Assembly: GCA_947495555.1 (NCBI GenBank)
Contig: CANLZI010000001.1
Coordinates: forward strand, 1,836,861 to 1,900,860
Reading direction: 5' to 3'
DNA length: 64,000 bases
Source of the DNA: an uncultured Erythrobacter sp.
Lineage (GTDB): Bacteria > Pseudomonadota > Alphaproteobacteria > Sphingomonadales > Sphingomonadaceae
Shown here in pieces: positions 44,191-53,316 of this stretch. Every line of letters starts with the position of its first letter. The first letter of the stretch is position 1. A model generated the notes under the pieces. The model did no database searches. It was not told where the DNA came from and worked only from the letters and a program-made list of their open reading frames with translations. A program made the position numbers and the translations under genes.

Positions 44191-45453
44191 TTGATGCGGC
44201 TTTATGCTGCAGGATCAACCTTTCTTCTGACCTTGCTGCTGGGGCGCATCTTGGGCCCCGAGGGGTTCGGTGCTTACACTTTTGCTTTGGGTTGGGTCGC
44301 TATCGCGACCTTCTTCACGACTCTCGGGTTTCATCACTTCACCATACGGGCTATCCCGCCCCTCATTGCGAACAATAGGATGTCTGAAGTATTCGGATTG
44401 TTCGTTTGCGCGTCGCTTTTGATCCTGACCCTGTCTGGTCTCGTAACCATCCTTGCTCGTTTGAATCCCGCACTTTTCTCGCAGAATCTAAGTTTTCAAG
44501 CAGCAGTTGGGGTTGCTAGCCTCTTACTGCTGCCTCGCTCCTGGAGCCTACTCCGCACCGGAGTATTGCAAGGGCTTGGGCGGCCAGTTGTTGCCCAACT
44601 GCCAGAACGATTGATTGAACCAACTTTGCTCCTAGTCGGCGTTATTGCTTGCCTCATAATTGGCGAGGGACTTGAGGCTGAAGATGCACTCTATTTGACA
44701 CTAGGTGCGGTTTTGGTTTCAGTCGCTCTTGGCGCGCCCAGTTTAGTCCGTACTCTTGATCGGATCAGAGCGCGCCCGACTTTCGATGGTCTCCGAGCAT
44801 GGATGGTTGGAGCGACTAAGTCATCTCTCGTATTTGCCGCCGGAACGCTTCTTGCTGCGACTGATGTGATTATGCTCGGGTTCCTATCTACGCCAGAGGA
44901 AACAGGAATATATGGCGTCGCAGTTCGCTTTTTTTTCCTAATGGGCCTGCCGTTCCACGCGAGTGCTGTATTTATTTCGCAACGCGCGGCCTTGCTCAAT
45001 GCACGGAAAGACTTTTTGGGACTACAGGCTCTCGCCGAAAAGGCCGCCATTCGTACCATATGGTCCAGCCTCCTGTTGGCTATACCAAGTACAATTGCAG
45101 CCTACTTTGTTGGGGACATTTTTGGTAAGGGGTTTATATCTGCGGGGAGTGTAATACTTTTGTTGGTGTGGACTCGCTTTGGGCTCTCGTTTTTTGGCGA
45201 ACCGACCGCCTTTCTAGCGAACACACAGCACGTTGGGCGTGTTAGTGTCATCATGATCGCTGCGGCGTTTCTGAACGTCATTTTCAATGCATTGTTGGCT
45301 GGCCCATTTGGCGCCATTGGTGCCGCAACCGCAACCGTGATAACCTACATTTTAATGACAATGGTCCTGTCAAACAATCTCTACAAAGTCGTCGGTGTTC
45401 GCGCATTTTATGGGGTTGGTTTCGCAAGGGCATTGAAAAGGAACGAGAATTGA
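44191..45453 (+). CDS. Wzx-type flippase (second of two)
   Basis: 420 residues with about twelve hydrophobic helices. The start LLGRILGPEGFGAYTFALG is the classic Wzx pattern, and the C-terminal GPFGAIGAATATVITY the matching second-half motif. It should export the lipid-linked unit made by the surrounding transferases. TTG at 44191 or ATG at 44194. It overlaps the next gene by four bases. Confidence 0.88.
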   Translation: MMRLYAAGSTFLLTLLLGRILGPEGFGAYTFALGWVAIATFFTTLGFHHFTIRAIPPLIANNRMSEVFGLFVCASLLILTLSGLVTILARLNPALFSQNLSFQAAVGVASLLLLPRSWSLLRTGVLQGLGRPVVAQLPERLIEPTLLLVGVIACLIIGEGLEAEDALYLTLGAVLVSVALGAPSLVRTLDRIRARPTFDGLRAWMVGATKSSLVFAAGTLLAATDVIMLGFLSTPEETGIYGVAVRFFFLMGLPFHASAVFISQRAALLNARKDFLGLQALAEKAAIRTIWSSLLLAIPSTIAAYFVGDIFGKGFISAGSVILLLVWTRFGLSFFGEPTAFLANTQHVGRVSVIMIAAAFLNVIFNALLAGPFGAIGAATATVITYILMTMVLSNNLYKVVGVRAFYGVGFARALKRNEN

Positions 45454-46406
45454 GCTGCTCCAAGCAAACTGGTCAGGCTATTTCTGAAATCGCGGATTTG
45501 CTTTGCTGCCCAGCAACTCATGAGCAGCTGCAGGTGCAACCAAATGGAAATCTCACACGCAATAGCGAAGTTGAATTTTCTATTCCGACGGTGGCCGGGC
45601 AGCCAATTCTGGTGGATTTTGAGGACAGCATTCTTAACCGCCAATCTATCCTTGCCAGTCGGGCCGAAAGCCTGATCCCTAAACGCAGGAGCAGGCGATC
45701 TTGGTGGAAGCGCCTTCTGCTTGGTCGAAACCGCAAGTCGCCGGTATCGGCAAGCCGAATGGTAGCTGATTTGCGTTCTGGCCGATCTGAGCCGGTCGTT
45801 CTCATCGTTGGTGGGGGAACGATCAGTGACGGAGCACAGGTACTTTATGATTCCGAAGGGATCCGCATCATTGCTTTCGACGTTTACGCGTCCTCATGTA
45901 CCGACTTTGTTGCTGATGCCCATAGCATTCCGATTAGCGATGGATCTGTTGATGCTGTCTGGATTGAGGCCGTACTTGAACATGTTTTGTCGCCACACGA
46001 CGTAGCGGAAGAAATTTGGCGTGTTTTGAAGCCCTGCGGACTTGTGTATGCCGCCACACCGTTCCTTCAGCCAGTCCACGAGCAGGCGTACGATTTTAGT
46101 CGGTTTACCGAGAGTGGACATCGATGGCTGTTCCGCAAGTTCGATTGCATCGAAAGCGGTGTAATCGCGGGGCCGGGCACTGCTTTGTACCAGCAACTTC
46201 GCTATACTTTTGGTGCGGTCGCAGGAAATCGTCGGCTCGGTTCCATTATCTCGGTTCCATTCTTCTGGCTACGATTTTTGGACCTTCTTAGCGATCGGCA
46301 ACATGCGAGCGATGCGGCCAGCGGCGTGTATTTTCTGGGCAGACGATCTGAAAGGCCATTGCCAGCAGCCGAAATGCCTCAATTTTTCAGAGGCGTTTCA
46401 GGATGA
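45450..46406 (+). CDS. SAM-dependent methyltransferase with Trm112-like start
   Basis: 318 residues. The first 55 residues (LLCCPATHEQLQ ... FSIPTVAGQPILVDF) look like a Trm112-type domain, as in sugar methyltransferases of surface-glycan loci. The catalytic part has VLIVGGGTISDG, the acidic IAFDVY, and VDAVWIEAVLEHVLSP. TTG start overlapping the flippase stop; ATGA overlap with the next gene. Confidence 0.78.
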   Translation: MSCSKQTGQAISEIADLLCCPATHEQLQVQPNGNLTRNSEVEFSIPTVAGQPILVDFEDSILNRQSILASRAESLIPKRRSRRSWWKRLLLGRNRKSPVSASRMVADLRSGRSEPVVLIVGGGTISDGAQVLYDSEGIRIIAFDVYASSCTDFVADAHSIPISDGSVDAVWIEAVLEHVLSPHDVAEEIWRVLKPCGLVYAATPFLQPVHEQAYDFSRFTESGHRWLFRKFDCIESGVIAGPGTALYQQLRYTFGAVAGNRRLGSIISVPFFWLRFLDLLSDRQHASDAASGVYFLGRRSERPLPAAEMPQFFRGVSG

Positions 46407-47533
46407 CTCACAGTGTCGCCATGGTTTCCGGAACTGCCTGGTATCTATGGAATTTTCGCAGGAACGTCATAGAGGCATTCCTTGATGCCGGCTGGTACGT
46501 GCACATCGTCGCAGGGCCGGACGATTGGTCTTCAGAACTCGCCGCCCTGCCAGGTGTGGAGGTCATTGACTGGCACGTATCACTGGATGGCGGGGGCCCA
46601 TTCCAGGAATTTTCCGCGTTATGTCGCCTTTTTACCCGGCTCCGACAGTTGCGGCCGCGAATGGTTTTCAACAATGGAATCAAAGCCAATATCTATGGCG
46701 GGATCGCCTCTCGCCTTCTTGGCCTGCCGTATGTAACTAATATTAGTGGGCTTGGGCTTCGAATTAAACAGAGCGATTGGTCTGCCTACTTGTTAGCAAG
46801 GTTATATGCATGGGTATCATCTCACGCATCCGCATTGCTGGTACAAAACTCTTCTGATCTTACTTTTCTGCAGGACCACGGTCTACCACCTGATCTGAGG
46901 GTTATCCAAACGATGGGCTCTGGCGTCGATCTGCAACACTTCTTCTATCAGCCTCCGCCGCCTAGCCCACCGGTCAGAGTGCTCTTCGTAGGACGTTTGC
47001 AAGAAGACAAAGGAATCTTTGATTTTATTTCCGCAGCGAAACTGATCAAAAGCCGTTCCTCTAGCGTGGAATTTCAGGTCGTTGGAGGTACCAGACATAC
47101 GAATTCTGGCAAAGTTTCTCGAGAGCTGCTCCTGGCTTGGGAGCGTGATGGATTAGCTGATTTCGTAGGGCATAAGGCAGATGTCAGACCCTACTTGGCG
47201 CGTTCGCATGTCCTGGTTATGCCCTCGCATGGTGGCGAGGGCCTGCCCAAGGTCATTTTGGAGGCTGCTGCGTCAGGCAGAATAGCAATTGTATCAGATA
47301 TTGAGGGTTGTCGCGACGGGGTGGTTGCCAATCAAACAGGGTATTTGGTGAAGCCTCAAGACCCAGAAGAGCTGGCGCTTGCCATCGAGACGTTCTGCAA
47401 GTTGCCAGCGCAAGACCGTCTAAAAATGTCGCGGTCAGCGCGGGCAAGAGCCGAGGAGCAATACTCGGACGAGAATATTAGCAAAACATGCCTCGATTTG
47501 CTGAGCTTGGTTGAGAAAGGCGCTAGCGACTAG
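46403..47533 (+). CDS. Glycosyltransferase family 4 (WbaZ/PglA-like)
   Basis: 376 residues. NISGLGLRIK and NNGIKANIYGGIASRLL belong to the group of GT4 enzymes that act early on the lipid-linked unit; FVGRLQEDKGIFDFI and MPSHGGEGLPKVILEAAASGR form the donor site. It begins inside the preceding methyltransferase stop (ATGA). Last gene of the second repeat-unit set. Sugar unknown. Confidence 0.86.
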   Translation: MTHSVAMVSGTAWYLWNFRRNVIEAFLDAGWYVHIVAGPDDWSSELAALPGVEVIDWHVSLDGGGPFQEFSALCRLFTRLRQLRPRMVFNNGIKANIYGGIASRLLGLPYVTNISGLGLRIKQSDWSAYLLARLYAWVSSHASALLVQNSSDLTFLQDHGLPPDLRVIQTMGSGVDLQHFFYQPPPPSPPVRVLFVGRLQEDKGIFDFISAAKLIKSRSSSVEFQVVGGTRHTNSGKVSRELLLAWERDGLADFVGHKADVRPYLARSHVLVMPSHGGEGLPKVILEAAASGRIAIVSDIEGCRDGVVANQTGYLVKPQDPEELALAIETFCKLPAQDRLKMSRSARARAEEQYSDENISKTCLDLLSLVEKGASD

Positions 47534-47736
47534 GCCCCTCCTAACCCAAGTTCCAGCAATGCAAGCGAAGACCTGATGACAAAGTCCAATCTGAACATCG
47601 GCTCCGTAAACAGCTCTGTCACCTACAATTAACCCTTTTCGCTTAGCATTGAATTATCTTGACCGGGACGAAAGCCAATTTTTTGAACCCATTGGTCAGC
47701 TAAATTTTTGACCTTAGTAATCGATTAAGTTCGGAT

Positions 47737-48768
47737 ATGGCAGAGAGAACAAAGCAAATGCGCTTCGCGATCACACAATCCGCAAGTGAGATTTTCAGCC
47801 GTTACTGGCTCGAACTTGCCATCGCCGGCACGTTTGTGGCGGCCATGCTGGCGGTCTCTCTTGCCACTGGGCTCCCGGTCCATACGCCGAGCAGCGGGTC
47901 CGCCATGGCGATCGGGATGCACTATCTGTATCCCTTTGTTGGCGTCGCGCTTTTCTTCTCTCTGGCAAGCCTGTTCGGAACAAAACGCCATCTTTCGATC
48001 GTGATTGTAGCACTGCTTGCTTATGCGATCGTCTTGTGGGTGCATTTCAACGTTAAGCTCTGGTCCCACCATCTTAATCCCAGCTCATTTGATGCTTTCT
48101 ACTGGATGACCGACCAATGGATCAGGCCGGCGCTTGATCTTTGTATAGCGGCCACGGAATGGTTCGTTTCACTGCATCCTTTGATGGGTAGCTTCTATGT
48201 TCTGAGCTTTGTTCTGCTCTTCGTCGTCAGCTTTACTGTACATGCAATCAACTGCCCGAAGGAATTCAGGGAAGTCTTTATCGCCGCACTTTTATTGCAG
48301 GGGATTGGAGGGTTTGCCTATTCAGCGTTTCCGGCCGTTGGTCCATTCATCTACGAGCTGGGACCGGTCGATCATATCACCCAGGCTCAATTGGGTATGT
48401 ATGCCGCGTATCAAGAGATGATGATAGGAGGCATACCCTGGTTCGAGGCCAACGGGGAACTCTATTTTGTTGCTGGTCTAGGCGCGATGCCATCGCTGCA
48501 TTCAGCCAGCACTTACCTTTTTACGGCCTATATGTGGAAGTACGATCGGAAGCTGTTCCTAATTTACGCTCCCATCTTGGCCCTGATCCTGATCATGGCG
48601 ATCGGAACGCGTTGGCACTACGCGATCGACCTACCCGTAGGTATTGCCCTGGCACTATTCTGCATGTGGGCATCACCTCGACTGATCAGTTGGTCAGGGC
48701 GGTTTAGCGCCAGGAGCGCAACTGCCACCCAGCCAGTAGGAGTGCTGGCCCCTGAGGACACGCGATAA
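47737..48768 (+). CDS. PAP2 superfamily membrane phosphatase/phosphotransferase
   Basis: 343 residues, about seven hydrophobic helices. The phosphatase motifs AMPSLHSAS and GTRWHYAIDLPVG are those of the PAP2_3 subgroup, which includes inositol-phosphorylceramide synthases. In a sphingolipid-making order this could be a lipid phosphotransferase; equally it could recycle undecaprenyl pyrophosphate beside the polymerase. A 203-base gap precedes it. ATG at 47737 or, 7 codons later, MRFAIT. Confidence 0.82.
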   Translation: MAERTKQMRFAITQSASEIFSRYWLELAIAGTFVAAMLAVSLATGLPVHTPSSGSAMAIGMHYLYPFVGVALFFSLASLFGTKRHLSIVIVALLAYAIVLWVHFNVKLWSHHLNPSSFDAFYWMTDQWIRPALDLCIAATEWFVSLHPLMGSFYVLSFVLLFVVSFTVHAINCPKEFREVFIAALLLQGIGGFAYSAFPAVGPFIYELGPVDHITQAQLGMYAAYQEMMIGGIPWFEANGELYFVAGLGAMPSLHSASTYLFTAYMWKYDRKLFLIYAPILALILIMAIGTRWHYAIDLPVGIALALFCMWASPRLISWSGRFSARSATATQPVGVLAPEDTR

Positions 48769-48907
48769 CTCAGTTTCTGGGCAAATGCCCGATAACGCCC
48801 CGTCTGGGCTACAGCTCGCCGGCCTGAGCGGTGCTTGTCTTGACCTTTCTCGAGACTGCGTTGCATAAACTCTTCCTTGAGCAAGAGAATCATGTATCTG
48901 AGACCCC

Positions 48908-50335
48908 ATGAATTCGCGGTCCACCAACAAATATTTGAATCGTCAGTCGAAGTTGAATCAGGCAACTCCTTGGGTGTGGCTGGTGCTGTTCGCCCTTGTC
49001 GTTGCGTTTCTTGGGGGTAGCTCGCGGCCTGATATCCCTCAGATCGCGGTCTTGCGCCCGCTTGCTGCGCTATTTCTGATCCCGGCGCTTTATACCATGA
49101 GTTTTGCCGACTTAGGTCGAGCTAAGTTGCTGGTTTGGCTGACAGGCTTGCTGCTGGTCTGGATGGCGATCCAGCTGATCCCCTTGCCTCCATCGCTGTG
49201 GCAGAGTTTGCCGGGCAGAGAGGTTGTTTCAGACCTTGATCGCATTCTAGCGATTGACGACACTTGGCGACCTATATCGTTAGTCCCCAGCCGCGGCTGG
49301 AACGCATTGGCGAGCCTGATTGTGCCGCTCTCGGCCTTGTTATTGGCTTTGGCAATGCGCGCAAACGCGCGAATGTTGCTCATTCTGGTGGCTGGCCTGG
49401 GCGCGCTAGATGCGATGTTAGGCTTGCTGCAAGTGATGGGCAGCCAGTCGAGCCCATTGTATTATTATGCGATTACCAATCGCGGGTCCCCTGTAGGGAT
49501 CTTTGCCAATGAAAATCATTCTGCGGCGTTCTCTGCAGTGGCGCTGCTGGTCATTGCGTATCTCGGCCTGACCTCGCGTGAGCAGCGAGAGAAGGCGTGG
49601 TTGCGATTGGCCTACGCGCCCCTTTTCGCCGTGGTTTTGTTGTCGATAGTCGTCAGCGGTTCACGGGCCGGCTTTGCCTCGGGCTCGCTCGCCCTGGTGG
49701 CGGCCTGCATCATGGCCTGGCTGGCGATCACGCAACAGGAACAGACCCGCAAGACAGGCAAGATGCAGACATGGCTTGTTGAGCACCCCAAATTGGTGCT
49801 CGGGGCATTTGTTGCCACAATCGTGGTCGTTTTAGGCGCATTCGTGGGGATGGATCGCGCCAGTGGCTTTGATGACACGTTCAGTCAGAACGCGTTTGAG
49901 GATTTGCGCTGGAGCCTGTTTCCCGTGCTTCAGCAAATGGCAGGAACCTATTGGGGGCTGGGCATCGGCTTTGGTTCGTTTGAAGAGGCATACCACATCT
50001 TCGAACCCACCTCTGTTCTGATGGCAACCTATGTGAATCAGGCGCACAATGATTGGCTGCAATTGGTTATTGAGGGGGGCTTGCCCGCGATTGTAATGCT
50101 GGGCTTGCTGCTGCTGTGGGTGGCTAAATCGCTGATCAGCATGATCGGTGGACCGGGCAAGGACGCCAAACGGCTGCTGATGTTCGGATTTGCCTTTGCG
50201 ATTATTGCAGGTTCATCTTTGGTCGACTATCCGCTGCGCGCGCCGGCATTCCAAGCAATCGCGGTTTGGTTGCTGTTGTCGCTTTCGCAATTTGTGGTTC
50301 AGTCGCGGCTGCGAGCGCAACCATTGGCGCATTGA
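48908..50335 (+). CDS. O-antigen ligase/polymerase family protein
   Basis: 475 residues, about eleven to twelve helices. The periplasmic loop has VGIFANENHSAAFSAVAL and VSGSRAGFASGSLAL (the Wzy_C pattern), and NQAHNDWLQLVIEGGLPA holds the conserved His of the superfamily. It either polymerises repeat units or ligates the glycan. It directly precedes the export genes, the usual place for the EPS polymerase. Together with the protein at 24737 the locus has two such enzymes. Confidence 0.86.
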   Translation: MNSRSTNKYLNRQSKLNQATPWVWLVLFALVVAFLGGSSRPDIPQIAVLRPLAALFLIPALYTMSFADLGRAKLLVWLTGLLLVWMAIQLIPLPPSLWQSLPGREVVSDLDRILAIDDTWRPISLVPSRGWNALASLIVPLSALLLALAMRANARMLLILVAGLGALDAMLGLLQVMGSQSSPLYYYAITNRGSPVGIFANENHSAAFSAVALLVIAYLGLTSREQREKAWLRLAYAPLFAVVLLSIVVSGSRAGFASGSLALVAACIMAWLAITQQEQTRKTGKMQTWLVEHPKLVLGAFVATIVVVLGAFVGMDRASGFDDTFSQNAFEDLRWSLFPVLQQMAGTYWGLGIGFGSFEEAYHIFEPTSVLMATYVNQAHNDWLQLVIEGGLPAIVMLGLLLLWVAKSLISMIGGPGKDAKRLLMFGFAFAIIAGSSLVDYPLRAPAFQAIAVWLLLSLSQFVVQSRLRAQPLAH

Positions 50336-50359
50336 TCAGAGTATTCAGGGCAACACTGG

Positions 50360-50432
50360 GCCAAGAACTTGGCTCGGGCGTCTCATAAAGAGTTTGGCCT
50401 GTGATAGGAATTGAGTAAGGTCCGCCAGGACC
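50360..50432 (+). promoter_or_regulatory. Two dyads in the leader of the export operon
   Basis: GCCAAG-AA-CTTGGC (50360-50373) and GGTCC-GCCA-GGACC (50419-50432) lie between the polymerase and the OPX gene; the second ends just before the ribosome binding site (AAAGGG). They could be an operator and a leader hairpin. Confidence 0.35.
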
Positions 50433-50447
50433 GAGTTAAAGGGTAGC

Positions 50448-51155
50448 ATGATTACTAAATTCAATTGTTTACTAGCGGTCTTAGCCGCGACTGCGCTGTC
50501 GGGATGCGCGACAGATCGGTCGTACGGTCTAGCCTCGGATATCGAAGTGACCAATCTTGAGGAACTGCCACCACCCAGCGGCGGCGTCTTCTATACTATT
50601 GGGCCGCAAGAAAAGCTGCAGATCGATGTTGTAGGCGCTGAAGATCTCAGCGGCATCTTTCTAACCGATGCGCAGGGCGTAGTGTCCTACCCGTTGGTCG
50701 GCGATTTGGAATTTGGCGGCGTTTCGCCAAGCGAAGCCGGACGGATGATTGAGGAAAGCTTGCGCGGCAGATTCCTGCTGAGTCCCCAGGTCCGGGTCAT
50801 TCCAGAAGAGTTTCCGCCCCCTTCCATTTCGGTAGGTGGTCAGGTTGAGAAACCCGGTGCTTATGCAGCGATCGGCAATCAGACGCTGCTTCGCGTCGTG
50901 AATCAGGCGGGGGGCTTGGCAGAATATGCGCAACTAAATGATGTGTTGATCATGCGGGTTGTTGACGGGCGAAATTATATTGGTGCCTACAATATCGAGG
51001 CGATCCAGCGCGGAAACTATGCTGATCCGCAAATTTACCCCAATGACATTGTGATGGTGGGCGATTCTCCTGCCCGTCGGCGGCTCGACAATTTGCTGCA
51101 ATTTGTGCCGCTGGTGTCGTCTTCGGCCATTATCATAGACCGACTGGGTCGGTGA
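50448..51155 (+). CDS. Outer-membrane polysaccharide export lipoprotein (Wza/OPX family)
   Basis: 235 residues with a lipoprotein signal (ALSGC, Cys at about 20). The Poly_export domain is seen as IGPQEKLQIDVVGAEDLSG and SYPLVGDLEFGG, followed by a SLBB-type repeat (ISVGGQVEKPGAYAA). It forms the outer-membrane part of the channel. Shorter than E. coli Wza (379), with one SLBB repeat and no obvious outer-membrane barrel helix. It overlaps the co-polymerase start (GTGA). Confidence 0.9.
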   Translation: MITKFNCLLAVLAATALSGCATDRSYGLASDIEVTNLEELPPPSGGVFYTIGPQEKLQIDVVGAEDLSGIFLTDAQGVVSYPLVGDLEFGGVSPSEAGRMIEESLRGRFLLSPQVRVIPEEFPPPSISVGGQVEKPGAYAAIGNQTLLRVVNQAGGLAEYAQLNDVLIMRVVDGRNYIGAYNIEAIQRGNYADPQIYPNDIVMVGDSPARRRLDNLLQFVPLVSSSAIIIDRLGR

Positions 51156-53296
51156 GCGAGAGTAACATGGCAGAGCAATACGCACCCGCACCCGTCATGG
51201 TCGCCACCAATAATGGCGATGCCTATCAAGACGAAGATGGCTTCCACCTCGATTTAGAGCGCTATTGGATCGAGGCGCGCACGCTGAAATACTGGCTTGC
51301 CGGGATCATTGCACTGGGCGTGGTGGCAGGCTTGATTGTAACCTTGCTTTCGACACCTTTGTACCGCGCGAATGCTCGGATCGAAGTGTCCCAGGTCGCG
51401 GCCAATGTCACCGATCTTGATCCGCTTGAAAGCGAAGGCTTGGTGTCCGAATTGCAATATCTCAACACGCAATATGAACTGCTGGAATCGCGCTTCATGG
51501 CGGTGCGCATAGTGGAGGCCGGCAATCTAATGCGTGACGAAGAATTCGTCGAGGCTTTCAATCTGGCGGAAGAAGAAGATTTGACCCAGCAAGATGTTGA
51601 AGATCTGCTGCTTGAGAATATCAACATCGCTCCGATTACCCAATCGAGCCTGGTCGATATTCAATTTTCCAGCTCGTCTGCCGGATTATCTGCAAACATC
51701 ACCAATTTGTGGGCGGAAGAGTTTATTTCCGCCAATTACGAAAAGCGGTTTGGCGCCAATATTGAAGCGCGCGATTTTCTGCGCGATCAAATCGAGGAAT
51801 TGCGCGAGCAATTGTCGATCTCTGAAAGAGAATTGGTCGAATACGCCAATGCGAACGAGATATTGGTTTTGGATAACCTCGGCGCTGCCTCTAGCTCGGA
51901 GAGCCCCAGCCAAACATTGATTGCATCCGATTTGGCTGCGTTGAACACAGCTTTGGCTGCCGCTGTAACAGACCGGATTGCGGCGCAGGCTGCGGTGATG
52001 TCTGGTGACTTCCCTGGCCAAGACCCGCGCAACCAAATGCGCACCGCCTTGATCGCCTCCGAGGCTGAATTGGCCAGCCTGGAGTCCAACTTTGGCCCAG
52101 GCTATCCGGAACTGATTCAAAAGCGGGCAGAAGTTGAAGCTCTGAAAGAAAGCCTGAGCAGCGGATCTCGCAATGCTTTGCAGGCCGCGACCCTCCGCGA
52201 GAACGAATTACGTCGCCAGTTGGAGCAAGCCAAGGGGCGCTTTTTGGGTCAACAAGGCCAGGGTATTCAATATGGTATCTTGGAGCGAGAGGTTGATACT
52301 AATCGCGAACTGTATGATGCCTTGTTGCAGCGTTTCAAGGAACTAGAAGCATCTGGCGCAGGCCAGAACAATTTGAAGCTGATTGACTCAGCCTCGGTTC
52401 CCGAAGAGCCCTACGCTCCCTCTCTGATCCAAAACATGCTGATCGCTCTTGTTGCCAGTTTGCTTTTGGCGGGTGGATTTGTGTATCTCCGGGTCGTCCT
52501 CAGCCAGACGTTGCGCGATCCACAAGACGTGCAGCGCAGGCTCGGTCTGCCAATGCTGGGGATGATCCCCAAAATCCGGACCGAAAACATCGCAGAAGAA
52601 ATTCTGCGTCGTTCCTCGGAACTCAGCGAAGCCTACAAGTCAGCTCGTACCAACCTCAGCTTCCTGACGCCGCAAGGGGCACCGAAGGCCTTGATGCTGA
52701 CATCGTCTGTGCCTGCCGAAGGCAAGAGTGTGTCGGCAGCGGCATTGGCTACCAGCTTCTCTCACCTCGGGAAGCGTGTCTTGTTGATCGACGCTGACCT
52801 TAGGAATTCTAAACTGGCGAATACTTTGGGCGTGAAGGGGCATGGCAAAGGAGGCTTAGCCGCGCTTTTGACCAATAACGCGCCGCTTGGGTCCGAGGCG
52901 ATCAAGCTAGAAGACTTTGGCTTTGATTATGTGCCAATTGGTCACAAGCCGCCCAATCCGGTTGAGCTGCTGGCCAGCCCGCGCTTTGCCGAATTGATTG
53001 ATGAGGCGCGCGGTACCTATGATCAGGTCTTGATCGATGGCGCACCGATGCTGTCATTGGCGGACGCGATCGAAATGTCGCGCGCTGTTGACGGCGTGAT
53101 CTATGCGATTGAAACCGACCGCCTCAAAATGCGTGCGATTGAGACTTCCATCAACCGCCTGCGCCGCACTGGCGCGCAGGTTTATGGCGCAATCGTCACC
53201 AAACTTGACGAGCATGGTGCAGCCTATGGCTATGGTTACGGCTATGGCTATGGTTACGGTTATGGCGAAGATGCCGCGCCGGCGAATGCGGATTAG
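51152..53296 (+). CDS. Wzc-like polysaccharide co-polymerase/tyrosine autokinase
   Basis: 714 residues: an N-terminal Wzz domain with membrane helices near 45-68 and 430-450, a long periplasmic coiled coil, and a cytoplasmic BY-kinase domain with Walker A SSVPAEGKSVSA, A' VLLIDADLRN and B VLIDGAP. The C-terminal tail is a run of seven Tyr-Gly pairs (about residues 692-705), the expected autophosphorylation cluster. It regulates chain length and opens the OPX channel. GTG at 51152 overlaps the OPX stop; an ATG at 51167 is an alternative. Confidence 0.9.
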   Translation: MSESNMAEQYAPAPVMVATNNGDAYQDEDGFHLDLERYWIEARTLKYWLAGIIALGVVAGLIVTLLSTPLYRANARIEVSQVAANVTDLDPLESEGLVSELQYLNTQYELLESRFMAVRIVEAGNLMRDEEFVEAFNLAEEEDLTQQDVEDLLLENINIAPITQSSLVDIQFSSSSAGLSANITNLWAEEFISANYEKRFGANIEARDFLRDQIEELREQLSISERELVEYANANEILVLDNLGAASSSESPSQTLIASDLAALNTALAAAVTDRIAAQAAVMSGDFPGQDPRNQMRTALIASEAELASLESNFGPGYPELIQKRAEVEALKESLSSGSRNALQAATLRENELRRQLEQAKGRFLGQQGQGIQYGILEREVDTNRELYDALLQRFKELEASGAGQNNLKLIDSASVPEEPYAPSLIQNMLIALVASLLLAGGFVYLRVVLSQTLRDPQDVQRRLGLPMLGMIPKIRTENIAEEILRRSSELSEAYKSARTNLSFLTPQGAPKALMLTSSVPAEGKSVSAAALATSFSHLGKRVLLIDADLRNSKLANTLGVKGHGKGGLAALLTNNAPLGSEAIKLEDFGFDYVPIGHKPPNPVELLASPRFAELIDEARGTYDQVLIDGAPMLSLADAIEMSRAVDGVIYAIETDRLKMRAIETSINRLRRTGAQVYGAIVTKLDEHGAAYGYGYGYGYGYGYGEDAAPANAD
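53225..53266 (+). repeat. Hexamer repeat coding the Tyr-Gly tail
   Basis: Seven hexamers of the form TAY-GGY in tandem. Such a perfect in-frame 6-bp repeat could expand or shrink by slippage without changing the frame, altering the number of phosphorylatable tyrosines. Confidence 0.75.
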
Positions 53297-53316
53297 GCTG
53301 ATTGCAGGTGTGACCT

